The notes under the pieces are model-generated. The model ran no database searches and was not told the origin of the DNA. It saw nothing but the letters and a program-made list of their open reading frames with translations. The position numbers were made by a program, and so were the translations under genes. From contig JAFEBB010000005.1 in NCBI GenBank assembly GCA_018266075.1, forward strand, positions 142,922 through 206,921: a stretch of DNA of 64,000 bases, given 5' to 3'. This DNA comes from Deltaproteobacteria bacterium. GTDB lineage: Bacteria; Myxococcota; Myxococcia; Myxococcales; SZAS-1. Below, in pieces: positions 16,440-25,531 of this stretch; within the stretch, counting starts at the first letter, position 1, and the number at the start of each line of letters is the position of its first letter.

Positions 16440-18218
16440 CTAGCCCTGGTTGTTCGGATCGCCGGTGAGGGCCTTCTTCACGTTGAACATCGCCTTGCGC
16501 GTCGCAGTGAGCAGGTCCTGATCGGCGGTCTTGTCGGCTTCCGCGATCTGCAGGAGCTTGAAGGCCACCAGCGAGGTGCTCTGCCCCAGGCCGTTCACGG
16601 CGAGGAGCTTCTCCTCGTTGACCTTCTTCTTGTTGAAGAGCGACGCCTTCTGCTCGAGGATTTGCTTGAAGTAGCCGATGGCGCCAGGCGCGTCGGTGGC
16701 GCCGAGCGCGGCGTACACGGCGATCTGCTCCTTCTGATCGCGCTTCTCGAACTCCGCCGACTTGATGACGCGCAAGATCTCCGCCACCGCCTTCTCGCGG
16801 TCGTACTTGGAGAGCGCACGTGCGGCGCCCACGCGGACTTGAGGGGCGTCGTCGGAGAGCGCCTCCACCACCAGCTTGCGCGCGCCCTCGGTCTTGGCGC
16901 GGGTGATGACGTTGAGCGCCTCCAGGCGCACCGCCAGGTTCCGGTTCTTGAGCGCGGCCGCGAAGATCTTCAACTTGTCGGGGTAGTCGCACTTGTCGAT
17001 GATGTAGAGCATGTCGTGGACGGTCTGGCTCTTCTCGGAGTTGAGCCGCGCCACGAAGGGCTCCGGGTTGTCCTTGCCGAGGGCCGCGAGCGCGTCGCAG
17101 ATGAGCACGCGGTTGTCCGGCAGCTCGATGCCGTCGAGGATCTCCAGCAGCGAGAGGATGGTGTTGGAGTCCAACGTCATCAGGTAGCGGAAGATGTCGG
17201 GCGCGTTCTTGGGCTTGCCGGCCTTGAGCACGTCGCCGATGCGGTCGAGGCGCTGGCTCTCGCCCATCTTGGCGATGAAGTAGTCGCGGAGCGCCTGCGC
17301 CGCCGAGGCGAGCTGCGAGTTGCGCTCCAGCGCCTTGAGCTTCACCAGGATCTGATTGATGGAGGCGAAGTCTTCCTGGAGCAGGAGCGCGTCGAGCACG
17401 GATGCAAACGTGTCGCGCATCTCCTCGAGGATGCCGTGGCCGCCGGCCTCCATGGTCTGGAAGAGCACGGTGATGAGCTTGTTGAAGAGCTTGAGCTGAT
17501 CTTCGCGGAGCTCGTCCTTCACGCGGCGCTTGAGCTCGTCGGTGCTGGTCTCGCCGGCGATGACGGCGCCGCGCAGCTGCTCCACGTTGTCGAGCTTGAT
17601 GTCGAGGTCTTCCGCAGCCAGGCGCGCGAAGCGGAGGTAGTCCTCGCTGTTCGAGCGCAGGCGGCTGAAGAGGTAGCTCACCACCTTGTCCACTTCGATC
17701 TGCACTTCTTCTTCGCTCATCTCGCCGATGGAGAAGCCCTCCACCAGGATGTACTCGATGTGCTCGAAGCTCGCGGTCCACATCTGCGAGAGGATGTCCT
17801 CGTCGCCCTTTCGCGTGTCGGAGATGGAGATGAGGGTGAACTTGAGCAGCTCCTCGGCGGTGATGCCGGGGCGGAAGATGAGGGCGCGAATGCCGTCTTT
17901 GTAGAACTTGTAAGGGATGTTCTCGCCGGAGTCGGCGGTCCAGAGCAGCTCGTTGAAGAGCGTGAAGGCCTGGGTCTCCACCTTGAACGACACGGCGCCG
18001 AGCTGGTCCACGATCTGGCTGAGCGCCTGGTGCGGCTTCTCGATGAACTCCATGTACTTGCCGGTGGCGTGCCGGTAGAGGCCGATGCTCTTGATGGCGC
18101 GCTGCAAGTGCTGGATGAACTCGGTGGTGAGCTGGAGCTTCTTCTGGTTCTCGGGCTTGGCGAGGGGGTTCTCTTTGCCATCCTCGAGGAGCTCGGGCTG
18201 TTTCTTCGCGACGGCCAT
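16440..18218 (-). CDS. HEAT-repeat protein paired with the HD-GYP-like protein
   Basis: 592 residues from the ATG at 18218 (GGAG 5 bases upstream); longer in-frame starts are not supported. No signal peptide is seen. The N-terminal part repeats the phrase IGLYRHATGKYMEF, which echoes the KLYDPDNAIF phrase of the partner protein, so both may share an N-terminal domain. The C-terminal part has HEAT-type repeats (VRLEALNVITRAK, VRVGAARALSKYD). Probably a cytoplasmic scaffold; the tight coupling to the HD-GYP-like gene suggests a complex. Confidence 0.78.
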   Translation of the reverse strand: MAVAKKQPELLEDGKENPLAKPENQKKLQLTTEFIQHLQRAIKSIGLYRHATGKYMEFIEKPHQALSQIVDQLGAVSFKVETQAFTLFNELLWTADSGENIPYKFYKDGIRALIFRPGITAEELLKFTLISISDTRKGDEDILSQMWTASFEHIEYILVEGFSIGEMSEEEVQIEVDKVVSYLFSRLRSNSEDYLRFARLAAEDLDIKLDNVEQLRGAVIAGETSTDELKRRVKDELREDQLKLFNKLITVLFQTMEAGGHGILEEMRDTFASVLDALLLQEDFASINQILVKLKALERNSQLASAAQALRDYFIAKMGESQRLDRIGDVLKAGKPKNAPDIFRYLMTLDSNTILSLLEILDGIELPDNRVLICDALAALGKDNPEPFVARLNSEKSQTVHDMLYIIDKCDYPDKLKIFAAALKNRNLAVRLEALNVITRAKTEGARKLVVEALSDDAPQVRVGAARALSKYDREKAVAEILRVIKSAEFEKRDQKEQIAVYAALGATDAPGAIGYFKQILEQKASLFNKKKVNEEKLLAVNGLGQSTSLVAFKLLQIAEADKTADQDLLTATRKAMFNVKKALTGDPNNQG

Positions 18219-18307
18219 TGCCACTCCGGGATCGCGCGCGGGGCGCCAACCTGTTAGCTCCTTCATTGTACCCCTGCGCCGCCAAGCGCCCAACCGGACG
18301 AGCCCTC

Positions 18308-19438
18308 TTGAGAAACGCCCTCCCGCTGCCCTTCGCGCCCGCCCTGGACGCCCTGATGGCGCGCCTCGTCGCGCGCTACACCGGCGGCCGGCCCACGCTG
18401 AAGGCGGACGAGGTGGGGGAGCTGGCCTGGGGCGTGTCGTCGCTCTGGGAGGGCTTCACCGGAAAGCGCGAGCTCGCGGGAGAGGGCTACCTCGCCGATC
18501 CGCAGCTCCTGCAGGCGTACACGCTCTATTACCTGCCGCGGTCGTACGTGCAGGCGCGGCTGGCGCTGCGCCACCTGGAGGGAAAGAAGGTCTCCAAGGT
18601 GCTCGACCTGGGCTCCGGGCCTGGGCCGCTGTTGTTGGCTGCGGCCGACGCGTTCGGGCTCCAGAAGTCGCAGCTGACGGCGGTCGATCACGATCCGCGC
18701 GCGATGAAGCTGGCGGCCGAGCTCACGGGCGCTCGCACGTTCACCGCCAAGCTGCCCCAGCTTCCGCCCCCGATTGCGAACGAGTCGTTCGACCTCCTCA
18801 CGCTCGGACTGGTGGTGAACGAGCTCTTCAAGGGCCAGCCCGACGCCGTGCAAAAGCGCGCGCAGTGGCTGCACACGCAGGTGTGGCCGCGCGTCGCCGA
18901 GGGCGGGCACCTCGTCATCGTGGAGCCGGCGCTGCGCGAGACGGGCCGCGAGGCCCTGCAGCTCCGCGACGCGCTCGTGGCTTCGGGGATGCGCGTCATC
19001 GCGCCGTGCACGCGTCAGGGCAACTGTCCCGCGCTCGAGAAGGACCGCGACTGGTGCCACGCCGGACTGCGCTTCAAGCCGCCCAAGGCGCTGGAGTCGA
19101 TCGGCCGCGCGGTGGGCATCGACCCCTCGGACGTGCGCTTCAGCTACTTCATCTTCGAGAAGTCGCCTGCGCCGAGCGCGGCCGGCGAGGGCCTGCGCGT
19201 GGTGAGCGAGCGCATGGAAGAGAAGGGCCGCATGAAGCTCTGGGTGTGCGGCGAGCGCGGTCGCGTGCTGCTCGACAGGCAGGACAAGCACAAGACCGAC
19301 GCGAACGCCGCCCTCGACGAGCTCCAGCGCGATGACCTGGTCACCGTCGAGGGCGCGGAAGAGCGGCCCGGGAACCTGCGCGTGCTCGCGGAGACGCGCG
19401 TGGCGCGGGTTCAGCGCGCGGAAGCGTCGGGCGCCTGA
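18308..19438 (+). CDS. Rsm22-family rRNA methyltransferase-like protein
   Basis: 376 residues. SAM-binding motif I VLDLGSGPGPLLLAA (about residue 97) is followed by VDHDPRAM. The cysteine cluster PCTRQGNCPALEKDRDWCH matches the signature of mitochondrial Rsm22 and its bacterial homologues, where the cysteines bind metal or an Fe-S cluster. The family is linked to small-subunit ribosome maturation. Start is uncertain: TTG at 18308 begins the family-like N-terminus, while the frame is open to 18218 and an ATG lies at 18356. Confidence 0.8.
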   Translation: MRNALPLPFAPALDALMARLVARYTGGRPTLKADEVGELAWGVSSLWEGFTGKRELAGEGYLADPQLLQAYTLYYLPRSYVQARLALRHLEGKKVSKVLDLGSGPGPLLLAAADAFGLQKSQLTAVDHDPRAMKLAAELTGARTFTAKLPQLPPPIANESFDLLTLGLVVNELFKGQPDAVQKRAQWLHTQVWPRVAEGGHLVIVEPALRETGREALQLRDALVASGMRVIAPCTRQGNCPALEKDRDWCHAGLRFKPPKALESIGRAVGIDPSDVRFSYFIFEKSPAPSAAGEGLRVVSERMEEKGRMKLWVCGERGRVLLDRQDKHKTDANAALDELQRDDLVTVEGAEERPGNLRVLAETRVARVQRAEASGA

Positions 19439-19439
19439 G

Positions 19440-20537
19440 TCATCGCGCCACGCCTTCGACGACGCTCACCAGCACCGGCGTGTGCACCACGCGCGTGAGC
19501 TCGAAGCCGGCCCGATCGAGCAGCGCGCGCATCTCCGCGCGGCTGCGCTGGCGGCCCTCGTCGCAGACGGTGAGCATCTGCAGATCCACGAACGGCCCCG
19601 GCCCATCGGTCGTGTCCGGCTCGACGAGCATCTCCGTCACGAGCACGCGATTCCCGGGCTGCATGGCCTTGCGGACGTTTCGCAGGATCCGCAGCGAGCG
19701 CGCGTCGTCCCAGTCGTGGAGGACGTCTTTGAGCAGGTACGCGTCGCAGCCCGCGGGCACGTCGTCGAAGAAGCTGCCGGGCCAGAGCTGAACGCGCTCG
19801 AGCATGCCTTGCCCGCGCAGGTAATCGCGCGCGAGGTCGATCACGCCCGGCCCATCGAGCAGCGCACCCTGGAGCGCGGGGTGCGCGCGCAGCAGCGCCG
19901 AGAGCAAGTGTCCGCGGCCGCCACCGACGTCACACACGCGTCGAACCTCGTGCCACGGATAGGCCGCGGCCACGCTCGGCGCCATGGAGAGGGTGAGCTG
20001 CGTCATCACCTCGGCGAAGAGATCGCGCTCGTCGGGATGCTCGTCGAAGTAGGTCCACACCGACTTGCCGAACACGCGCGGAAAGGCGCTCTTGCCCGTG
20101 CGCACCGTCTCCGCGAACGAGGCCCACGCGCCTGCGGTGCTCGGACTGCCCATGTACGCCGCGTACGCGCGCACCGACAGCGGTCCATCCGAGCGCAGCA
20201 CTTCCGACAGGCGCGTGTTGCCCCAGCGTCCATCCGCGAGTCGCTCGAAGATTCCGAGCGTGGCCAGCGCGCGCAGCGTGCGCTCGAGGCCATCGCGATC
20301 GAGACCCGTGGACTGCGCGAGCTCCGCACCCGAGCGCGGACCGCTGTGAAGCAAGTCGGCAATCCGGTGCTCGGCGACGAGGGCCAGCGTCTGCGTGGCG
20401 CCGGTGCCCATCGCCCGCTCGACGATCACCAGCTGCGCCGGGACGATTCGATCGGCCAGCCCATGCAGCGCGCGGCGGAACGCGAGCATCAGCTTCACGG
20501 CGAACCGCGGCGGCGGCGTGGCGAGCAGGTCGATCAT
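19440..20537 (-). CDS. O-methyltransferase (hydroxyneurosporene/AdoMet family 2)
   Basis: 365 residues. An N-terminal winged-helix dimerisation domain (about 45-110, TGLDRDGLERTLRALATLGIF) precedes a SAM fold with CDVGGGRGHLLSAL and the catalytic region LKDVLHDWDDARSLRIL, whose histidine is the usual general base. These enzymes methylate hydroxyls on small natural products. The gene overlaps the upstream esterase lipoprotein gene by 4 bp (ATGA), so they are translationally coupled. The substrate cannot be predicted. Confidence 0.88.
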   Translation of the reverse strand: MIDLLATPPPRFAVKLMLAFRRALHGLADRIVPAQLVIVERAMGTGATQTLALVAEHRIADLLHSGPRSGAELAQSTGLDRDGLERTLRALATLGIFERLADGRWGNTRLSEVLRSDGPLSVRAYAAYMGSPSTAGAWASFAETVRTGKSAFPRVFGKSVWTYFDEHPDERDLFAEVMTQLTLSMAPSVAAAYPWHEVRRVCDVGGGRGHLLSALLRAHPALQGALLDGPGVIDLARDYLRGQGMLERVQLWPGSFFDDVPAGCDAYLLKDVLHDWDDARSLRILRNVRKAMQPGNRVLVTEMLVEPDTTDGPGPFVDLQMLTVCDEGRQRSRAEMRALLDRAGFELTRVVHTPVLVSVVEGVAR

Positions 20538-21862
20538 CCGTGCGGGAAGAACGTCTCGGGGATGTTGTGGAAGCGGCCGGCCCAGTGCGGCCAGTCGTGG
20601 GTGCCGCCTTGCTCGGTGACGTGCGTGCACGCGTAGTCGTGCGCCTGGAGCGTCTGCCAGAGCTGCTGGGTGACGGCGAGGTTGTCGTCGCTGGTGCTGT
20701 CGCCGGTGCCCGAGTCGAGGTACCAGGTGATGGACTTGGTCGACGCGTTCTGCACTGTGGTGATGAGCTCGTTGTTGTTCCAGAAGAACGATCCCGACTG
20801 CGACGCCGAGTGTCCCCAGATCTCCGGCCGCTGGAACGCGATGTAGCCGGAGATGAGCCCACCCAGCGATTGGCCTGCGACCACGCGGTGCGACGCGTCC
20901 GCGAGCGTGCGGTAGTGCGTGTCGATGAAGGGCACGAGCTCGTCGGAGAGCAGCTTCACGTACTCGTCGCCGCGCGGATTGGGCGCGACCTGCGGCGAGT
21001 ACGTCGGGTCGTAGTCCCACACGTACTCGTTGCCGCGGTTGTTCTGATCGTCGAGCGCGACCGTCACCAGGATGATGGGCGCGCTCGTCGAGCCATCGAT
21101 CGAACCTTGCAGCTTCTGATCGAACTGGCCCTTGGTCAGCGCCTCGCGGCCGTCGTGGTTGTAGATGACCGGCAGCGCGTCGCTCGCCTGGAAGTACTGC
21201 GGCGGCAGGTACACGAACACGTCGCGCGTGTTGGCCTCCACGGTCGACGTGAAGTGCTCGCGCCGCGTATTTCCCTCGAGGAGCGCGTGGCCGGGCAGGG
21301 TGACCATGGCGTTGAACGTGCCCAATCCCGAGCCTGGATCGATGCCGTCCCAGCTGAGCCACGGATCGAGCTCGTCCTCGAGGAACGCGCCGTTCACCAC
21401 GAGCTTGTAGGCGTGCCGCTCCTGGTCGCCGAAGTGCTGCGTGGCGATGAACAGGCTCGTGCCGCGCACCGAGAGCATCGGCTGCGCCGTGGTCGACCAG
21501 CCGTTCCAGTCGCCCGCGACCGATGCCGCGCCCGTGCCGCGGTAGAGGAAGGTGACGTCGTCGCCGTTGCGCAAGGGCGTGCCGCCGGAGGTCGCCACGT
21601 CGGCCATGAACTGGTCGATGCGCGCTTCCTGGCTCACCTCGTCCTGGATGCCTGCCAGGTCGGCCTGGAGCTGGGTGAGCAGGGCCACGGGCGCGCCGAG
21701 GCGTGGGTCGTCGTGCGCGGCGGTGGGCAGCCCGGCGTCCGAGCCGCCGTCAACGAGCCCGGCATCGACGCCGCCATCGCCCGTCCCACCTGGCTGACCG
21801 CAGCCGCCGAGCAGCAGCAGGGCGCCCAGGAGGGCCAGCGTTTGACGGGTTGGCGTGTCCAC
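20534..21862 (-). CDS. Esterase-D-like lipoprotein with N-terminal CBM48-like domain
   Basis: 442 residues from the GTG at 21862, which gives a clean lipoprotein signal (DTPTRQTLALLGALLLLGGC); a GTG at 21892 is the alternative. After a Gly/Asp linker comes a small beta domain (VTFLYRGTGAASVAGDWNGW) like the Ig/CBM48 module of enterochelin esterases. The alpha/beta-hydrolase domain follows, with RDVFVYLPPQYF, nucleophile elbow VAGQSLGGL and a C-terminal His in GGTHDWPHW. Probably a surface esterase; substrate unknown. Confidence 0.85.
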   Translation of the reverse strand: MDTPTRQTLALLGALLLLGGCGQPGGTGDGGVDAGLVDGGSDAGLPTAAHDDPRLGAPVALLTQLQADLAGIQDEVSQEARIDQFMADVATSGGTPLRNGDDVTFLYRGTGAASVAGDWNGWSTTAQPMLSVRGTSLFIATQHFGDQERHAYKLVVNGAFLEDELDPWLSWDGIDPGSGLGTFNAMVTLPGHALLEGNTRREHFTSTVEANTRDVFVYLPPQYFQASDALPVIYNHDGREALTKGQFDQKLQGSIDGSTSAPIILVTVALDDQNNRGNEYVWDYDPTYSPQVAPNPRGDEYVKLLSDELVPFIDTHYRTLADASHRVVAGQSLGGLISGYIAFQRPEIWGHSASQSGSFFWNNNELITTVQNASTKSITWYLDSGTGDSTSDDNLAVTQQLWQTLQAHDYACTHVTEQGGTHDWPHWAGRFHNIPETFFPHG

Positions 21863-22030
21863 GGCGGCCGCAGGTCGTAGCACGGGCGGCACCGGCCGCG
21901 GAATGGCCCGGTCATGAAGCTGTTGCGGTGGCCGGACCCCCTTTGCTACAAGGGCGCGTTTTTCGGGAACGAGTGGCCCAGGTCTGGAACGGGCGAGCCC
22001 GGGTAGGGCAGCTCGTCATAGGAGCCTATT

Positions 22031-22399
22031 TTGCTTCACGAGGTCTTGCGCGGGCTCATCGCCCAGTCTGACGGCTCCGGCTGGAGCAGCCTGTTCTTCC
22101 CGGCTGCCATCGTGGCGGTGATGTACTTCCTCTTGCTGCGCCCGCAGCAGAAGGCCGCTCGAGATCAGCAGAGCCTCGTGGCCACGCTGAAGAAGGACGA
22201 CGAGGTGGTCACCTCGTCGGGAATCCTCGGAAAGATCTACGCGGTCGCCGACAAGGTGGTCACGCTGGAAGTGGCCAACGGCGTCCGCATCCGGGTTTTG
22301 AAGACGTTCATCCAGGCGAAGCAGTCGAGCGCAGCCGAGGCCGACGCTACCGCCAAGAAAGACGCCGACGACAAGGCGGCTTCCAAGGAGGGCAAGTAA
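22031..22399 (+). CDS. yajC: Preprotein translocase accessory subunit YajC
   Basis: 122 residues. One transmembrane helix (about 22-40, LFFPAAIVAVMYFLLLRPQQK) ends in the family hallmark LRPQQK and is followed by the small cytoplasmic domain (DDEVVTSSGILGKI). YajC associates with SecDF to aid protein export. The start is TTG with AGGAG 7 bases upstream. secD begins at the base after the stop, giving the usual yajC-secD-secF operon. The C-terminus is Lys/Ala/Asp-rich, longer than in E. coli. Confidence 0.93.
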   Translation: MLHEVLRGLIAQSDGSGWSSLFFPAAIVAVMYFLLLRPQQKAARDQQSLVATLKKDDEVVTSSGILGKIYAVADKVVTLEVANGVRIRVLKTFIQAKQSSAAEADATAKKDADDKAASKEGK

Positions 22400-24169
22400 G
22401 TGGATCGCGCCTGGTGGGCGAAAGTGCTGATGATCGTCGGGATCACGGCAATCGCGACGTGGTACCTCATCCCGACCTTTTTCTACTTCAAGCTGCCGGC
22501 CGACGTGCGCAACGACACGGAGGTCCTGCAGAAGGCGCTTCCTTCATGGGCGCCCTCGGCCAAGCACAAGCTCAACCTCGGCCTCGACCTCCAGGGTGGC
22601 ATCCACCTGGTGATGCGCGTGGACGTGGACAAGGCGCTGCGGACGAAGACCGAGACGCGCACCGAGCAGATCAAGAGCACGCTCAAGGACAAGAACATCG
22701 CCGGCGCCGAGGCCAAGGCCCTGCCGGATGATCTGCGCGTGCAGCTGACCTTCAACAACGCCGACTCTGCGAAGTCGGCCGAGAAGATCATCAGCGACTA
22801 CTACCAGGACATGCACGTGGCGTCGGGCACCGACACCACCGTGCTCCTGGCCTTCAACGACCAGGACATCAAGCGCGCCAAGACCGACGCGGTGGACCAG
22901 GCGGTGAAGACCATCCGCAACCGCGTGGACCAGTTCGGCGTGGCCGAGCCGGAGATCTCCAAGCGCGGCTCCGACAGCATCAGCATCGAGCTCCCCGGCC
23001 TCAAGGACCCGGAGCGCGTGAAGGACCTGATCGGCCAGACGGCGCAGCTGCAGTTCAAGATCGTCGACGACGACAACACCGAGGCCCAGAACCTCTTCAG
23101 CGACGTGCAGCTCCCGCCGGGCGTGACCCTCTGCGCGCGCTCGAACCACTGCGCCAACGCCGAGAACGTGCCGTTCTTGCAGGGGCCGGATCGCAAGGTG
23201 CTCAAGGAGCTCACCCAGGGCAAGGCGCCTGAGGGCGACGAAATCGCGCTGGAGAAGCAGGAGTCGCCGGGCCAGGCGCCCACGTACCGCACCTATCTCT
23301 TGAAGTCGAAGACCGAGGCCACCGGCGAGAACCTCATCGACGCGCATGCCGCGCTCGACCAGACCGGCGGTGGGCGGCCGTATGTGAGCTTCGAGTGGAA
23401 CCCGCTGGGCGCTCAGGACTTCGAGCGCCTCACCGAGAACAACATCCGCCACCGCATGGCCATCATCCTCGATGACCAGGTGATGAGCGCGCCCGTGATC
23501 CAGTCGAAGATCTCGGCCCACGGCCAGATCACCCTGGGCAGCAACAAGGACTACAACGCGCTGCTCGCGGAGGCGCAGGATCTCTCGCTGGTGCTCAAGA
23601 GCGGCGCGCTGCCGGCGCCGGTGACCATCGGCGAAGAGCGCACCGTGGGCGCGAGCCTGGGTGAGGAGCTCATCTCGCGCGGCTGGAAGAGCTGCGCGCT
23701 GGGCATCCTGCTCGTGGTCATCTTCATGGCGCTCTACTACAAGCTCACCGGCGTGATCGCCGACCTGGCGCTCGTGCTCAACGCGCTGCTGGTGCTCGCG
23801 GTGATGGCGCTCTTCAACTCCACGCTCTCGCTGCCGGGCATCGCGGGCTTCGTACTCACCCTCGGCATCGCGGTGGACGCGAACGTGCTCATCAACGAGC
23901 GCATCCGCGAGGAGACGCGCGCGGGCCGCACGCCGCGCGGCGCGGTGGAGCAGGGCTACGGGCGCGCGTTCTGGACCATCTTCGACGCGCACGTCACCTC
24001 GCTCATCGCCGGCTTCGTGCTGCGGCAGTACGGCACGGGCCCCGTGCGCGGCTTCGCCACTACACTCATCATCGGCATCCTCGCTTCGCTCTTCACGTCG
24101 ATTGTCGTGACGCGCGTGTGCGTGGATTACCTGCTCAAGAACGTCTTCGCGAAGAAGATCTCGGTCTAA
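22400..24169 (+). CDS. secD: Protein translocase subunit SecD
   Basis: 589 residues, GTG start. The N-terminal helix (about 8-26) is followed by the periplasmic domain with LGLDLQGGIHLVMRVDVDKA and the conserved SIELPGLKDPERVKDLIG. The C-terminal five-helix bundle contains FVLTLGIAVDANVLINERIREE, where the Asp of the A-x-D motif is the proton-relay residue. SecDF uses the proton gradient to pull exported proteins through SecYEG. The secF gene follows after 24 bp. Confidence 0.96.
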   Translation: MDRAWWAKVLMIVGITAIATWYLIPTFFYFKLPADVRNDTEVLQKALPSWAPSAKHKLNLGLDLQGGIHLVMRVDVDKALRTKTETRTEQIKSTLKDKNIAGAEAKALPDDLRVQLTFNNADSAKSAEKIISDYYQDMHVASGTDTTVLLAFNDQDIKRAKTDAVDQAVKTIRNRVDQFGVAEPEISKRGSDSISIELPGLKDPERVKDLIGQTAQLQFKIVDDDNTEAQNLFSDVQLPPGVTLCARSNHCANAENVPFLQGPDRKVLKELTQGKAPEGDEIALEKQESPGQAPTYRTYLLKSKTEATGENLIDAHAALDQTGGGRPYVSFEWNPLGAQDFERLTENNIRHRMAIILDDQVMSAPVIQSKISAHGQITLGSNKDYNALLAEAQDLSLVLKSGALPAPVTIGEERTVGASLGEELISRGWKSCALGILLVVIFMALYYKLTGVIADLALVLNALLVLAVMALFNSTLSLPGIAGFVLTLGIAVDANVLINERIREETRAGRTPRGAVEQGYGRAFWTIFDAHVTSLIAGFVLRQYGTGPVRGFATTLIIGILASLFTSIVVTRVCVDYLLKNVFAKKISV

Positions 24170-24193
24170 GCACCGACCGACCCGGGAAATGTG

Positions 24194-25408
24194 ATGGAAC
24201 TGATCAAGCACAACCCCAACATCGACTTCATCAAGTACCGCAAGGTCGCGGTCTTCGGGTCGCTCGCGGTGAACCTCTTCGTCCTCATTCTGCTCGCCGT
24301 ACGCGGGTTGAACATGGGCGTGGACTTCGCGGGTGGCTCGGAGCTCGAGGCGCACTTCACCAGGCCCGTCTCGGCCAGTGACGTCCGCAAGGCCGTGGAG
24401 AGCGCGGGCTTCAAGGAGCCGCAGGTGCAGGAGTACGGCGCCGCGGAGGAGCACGCGTTCCTGATCCGCATCGGCAAGGTGTCGATCGTGACGCCGGAGC
24501 AGGCCAGCCAGGTGGAGGCCGCGGTGAAGAGCGCGCTCGGCACCGACCTCGCCGATTACCGCTTTGACCCGGACCAGGGCGACAAGTTCGAGGTCCGCAC
24601 CAAGGGCGGCACGGACACCAAGACTGCGCCCGATGAGAAGGCTCTGCGCGCGGCCATCGAGGGCAAGGGTGTGGGGGTGATGGGCGTGACCGTGAAGCCC
24701 GAGCCCAACGGCCAGGGCTTCAACGTGGAGATCACCACCCGCGGCGTGGCCAGCAAGCTCGAGACGGCATTCAGCCAGCTCAACGGCACCGGTACGGCCA
24801 CCGCGAACCCGAACGACGAGATCATCCGCCGCATCGACTACGTGGGCCCGCAGGTCGGTAAGGAGCTGCGCAACCGCGGAATCATGGCGGTCGTCTACGC
24901 CATGGTGTCGATCCTCTTGTACGTGTTCTTCCGCTTCGACTTCCGGTTCGCGCCGGGCGGCGTGGTGGCCTTGATTCACGACGTGGTCGTGGTGCTCGGC
25001 TACTACGTGGTGAGCCACCGCGAGTTCAACCTCATCGCGGTGTCGGTGCTGCTCACCATCGTGGGCTACAGCATCAACGACACCATCGTCGTCTACGACC
25101 GCATCCGCGAGAACATGCAGAAGCTCCGCGGCAAGGACTTCCCCACCATCATCAACATCAGCATCAACGAGACGCTCTCGCGCACCATCCTCACCTCGGG
25201 CGCGACGGCGCTGTCGCTGGTGGGCCTGCTGTTCTTCAGCGTGGGCTCCATCTGGGACTTCGCCATGGCGATGATGGTGGGCATCATCACCGGCACGTAC
25301 TCGTCGATCTACATCGCCAGCCCGGTGACCATCTGGCTCGAGGAGCAGTTCGGCCGCCACGGCCACCTCTCGGGCAGCTCGGGCAACCAGAAGACCGCCG
25401 CGGCGTAA
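24194..25408 (+). CDS. secF: Protein translocase subunit SecF
   Basis: 404 residues. LNMGVDFAGGSELEAHF is the SecF periplasmic signature, and the membrane bundle carries VLLTIVGYSINDTIVVYDRIRENM. The protein is about 80 residues longer than E. coli SecF because of an extended periplasmic region around residues 100-200. ATG at 24194 is preferred; a GTG codon directly precedes it. A strong hairpin lies just downstream of the stop, ending the yajC-secDF unit. Confidence 0.95.
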   Translation: MELIKHNPNIDFIKYRKVAVFGSLAVNLFVLILLAVRGLNMGVDFAGGSELEAHFTRPVSASDVRKAVESAGFKEPQVQEYGAAEEHAFLIRIGKVSIVTPEQASQVEAAVKSALGTDLADYRFDPDQGDKFEVRTKGGTDTKTAPDEKALRAAIEGKGVGVMGVTVKPEPNGQGFNVEITTRGVASKLETAFSQLNGTGTATANPNDEIIRRIDYVGPQVGKELRNRGIMAVVYAMVSILLYVFFRFDFRFAPGGVVALIHDVVVVLGYYVVSHREFNLIAVSVLLTIVGYSINDTIVVYDRIRENMQKLRGKDFPTIINISINETLSRTILTSGATALSLVGLLFFSVGSIWDFAMAMMVGIITGTYSSIYIASPVTIWLEEQFGRHGHLSGSSGNQKTAAA

Positions 25409-25428
25409 GCAAGCCGACGTGCGAGGGG

Positions 25429-25467
25429 ACGCCGATCTGGGCCTGGCCCGGGTCGGCGTTCTCGTTT
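25429..25467 (+). terminator. Rho-independent-type terminator after secF
   Basis: Arms ACGCCGA (25429-25435) and TCGGCGT (25453-25459) are exact reverse complements, with further GGGCC/GGCCC pairing inside, followed by TCTCGTTT. The stem begins 20 bases after the secF stop, as expected for the end of the operon. The U-run is interrupted, so efficiency is uncertain. Confidence 0.55.
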
Positions 25468-25531
25468 CCGGGGAAATGTGGCCGGCCTAGACTGGGTTCT
25501 GGGTTGGCCCAATTCCAGGCCGGAGCCTCTC

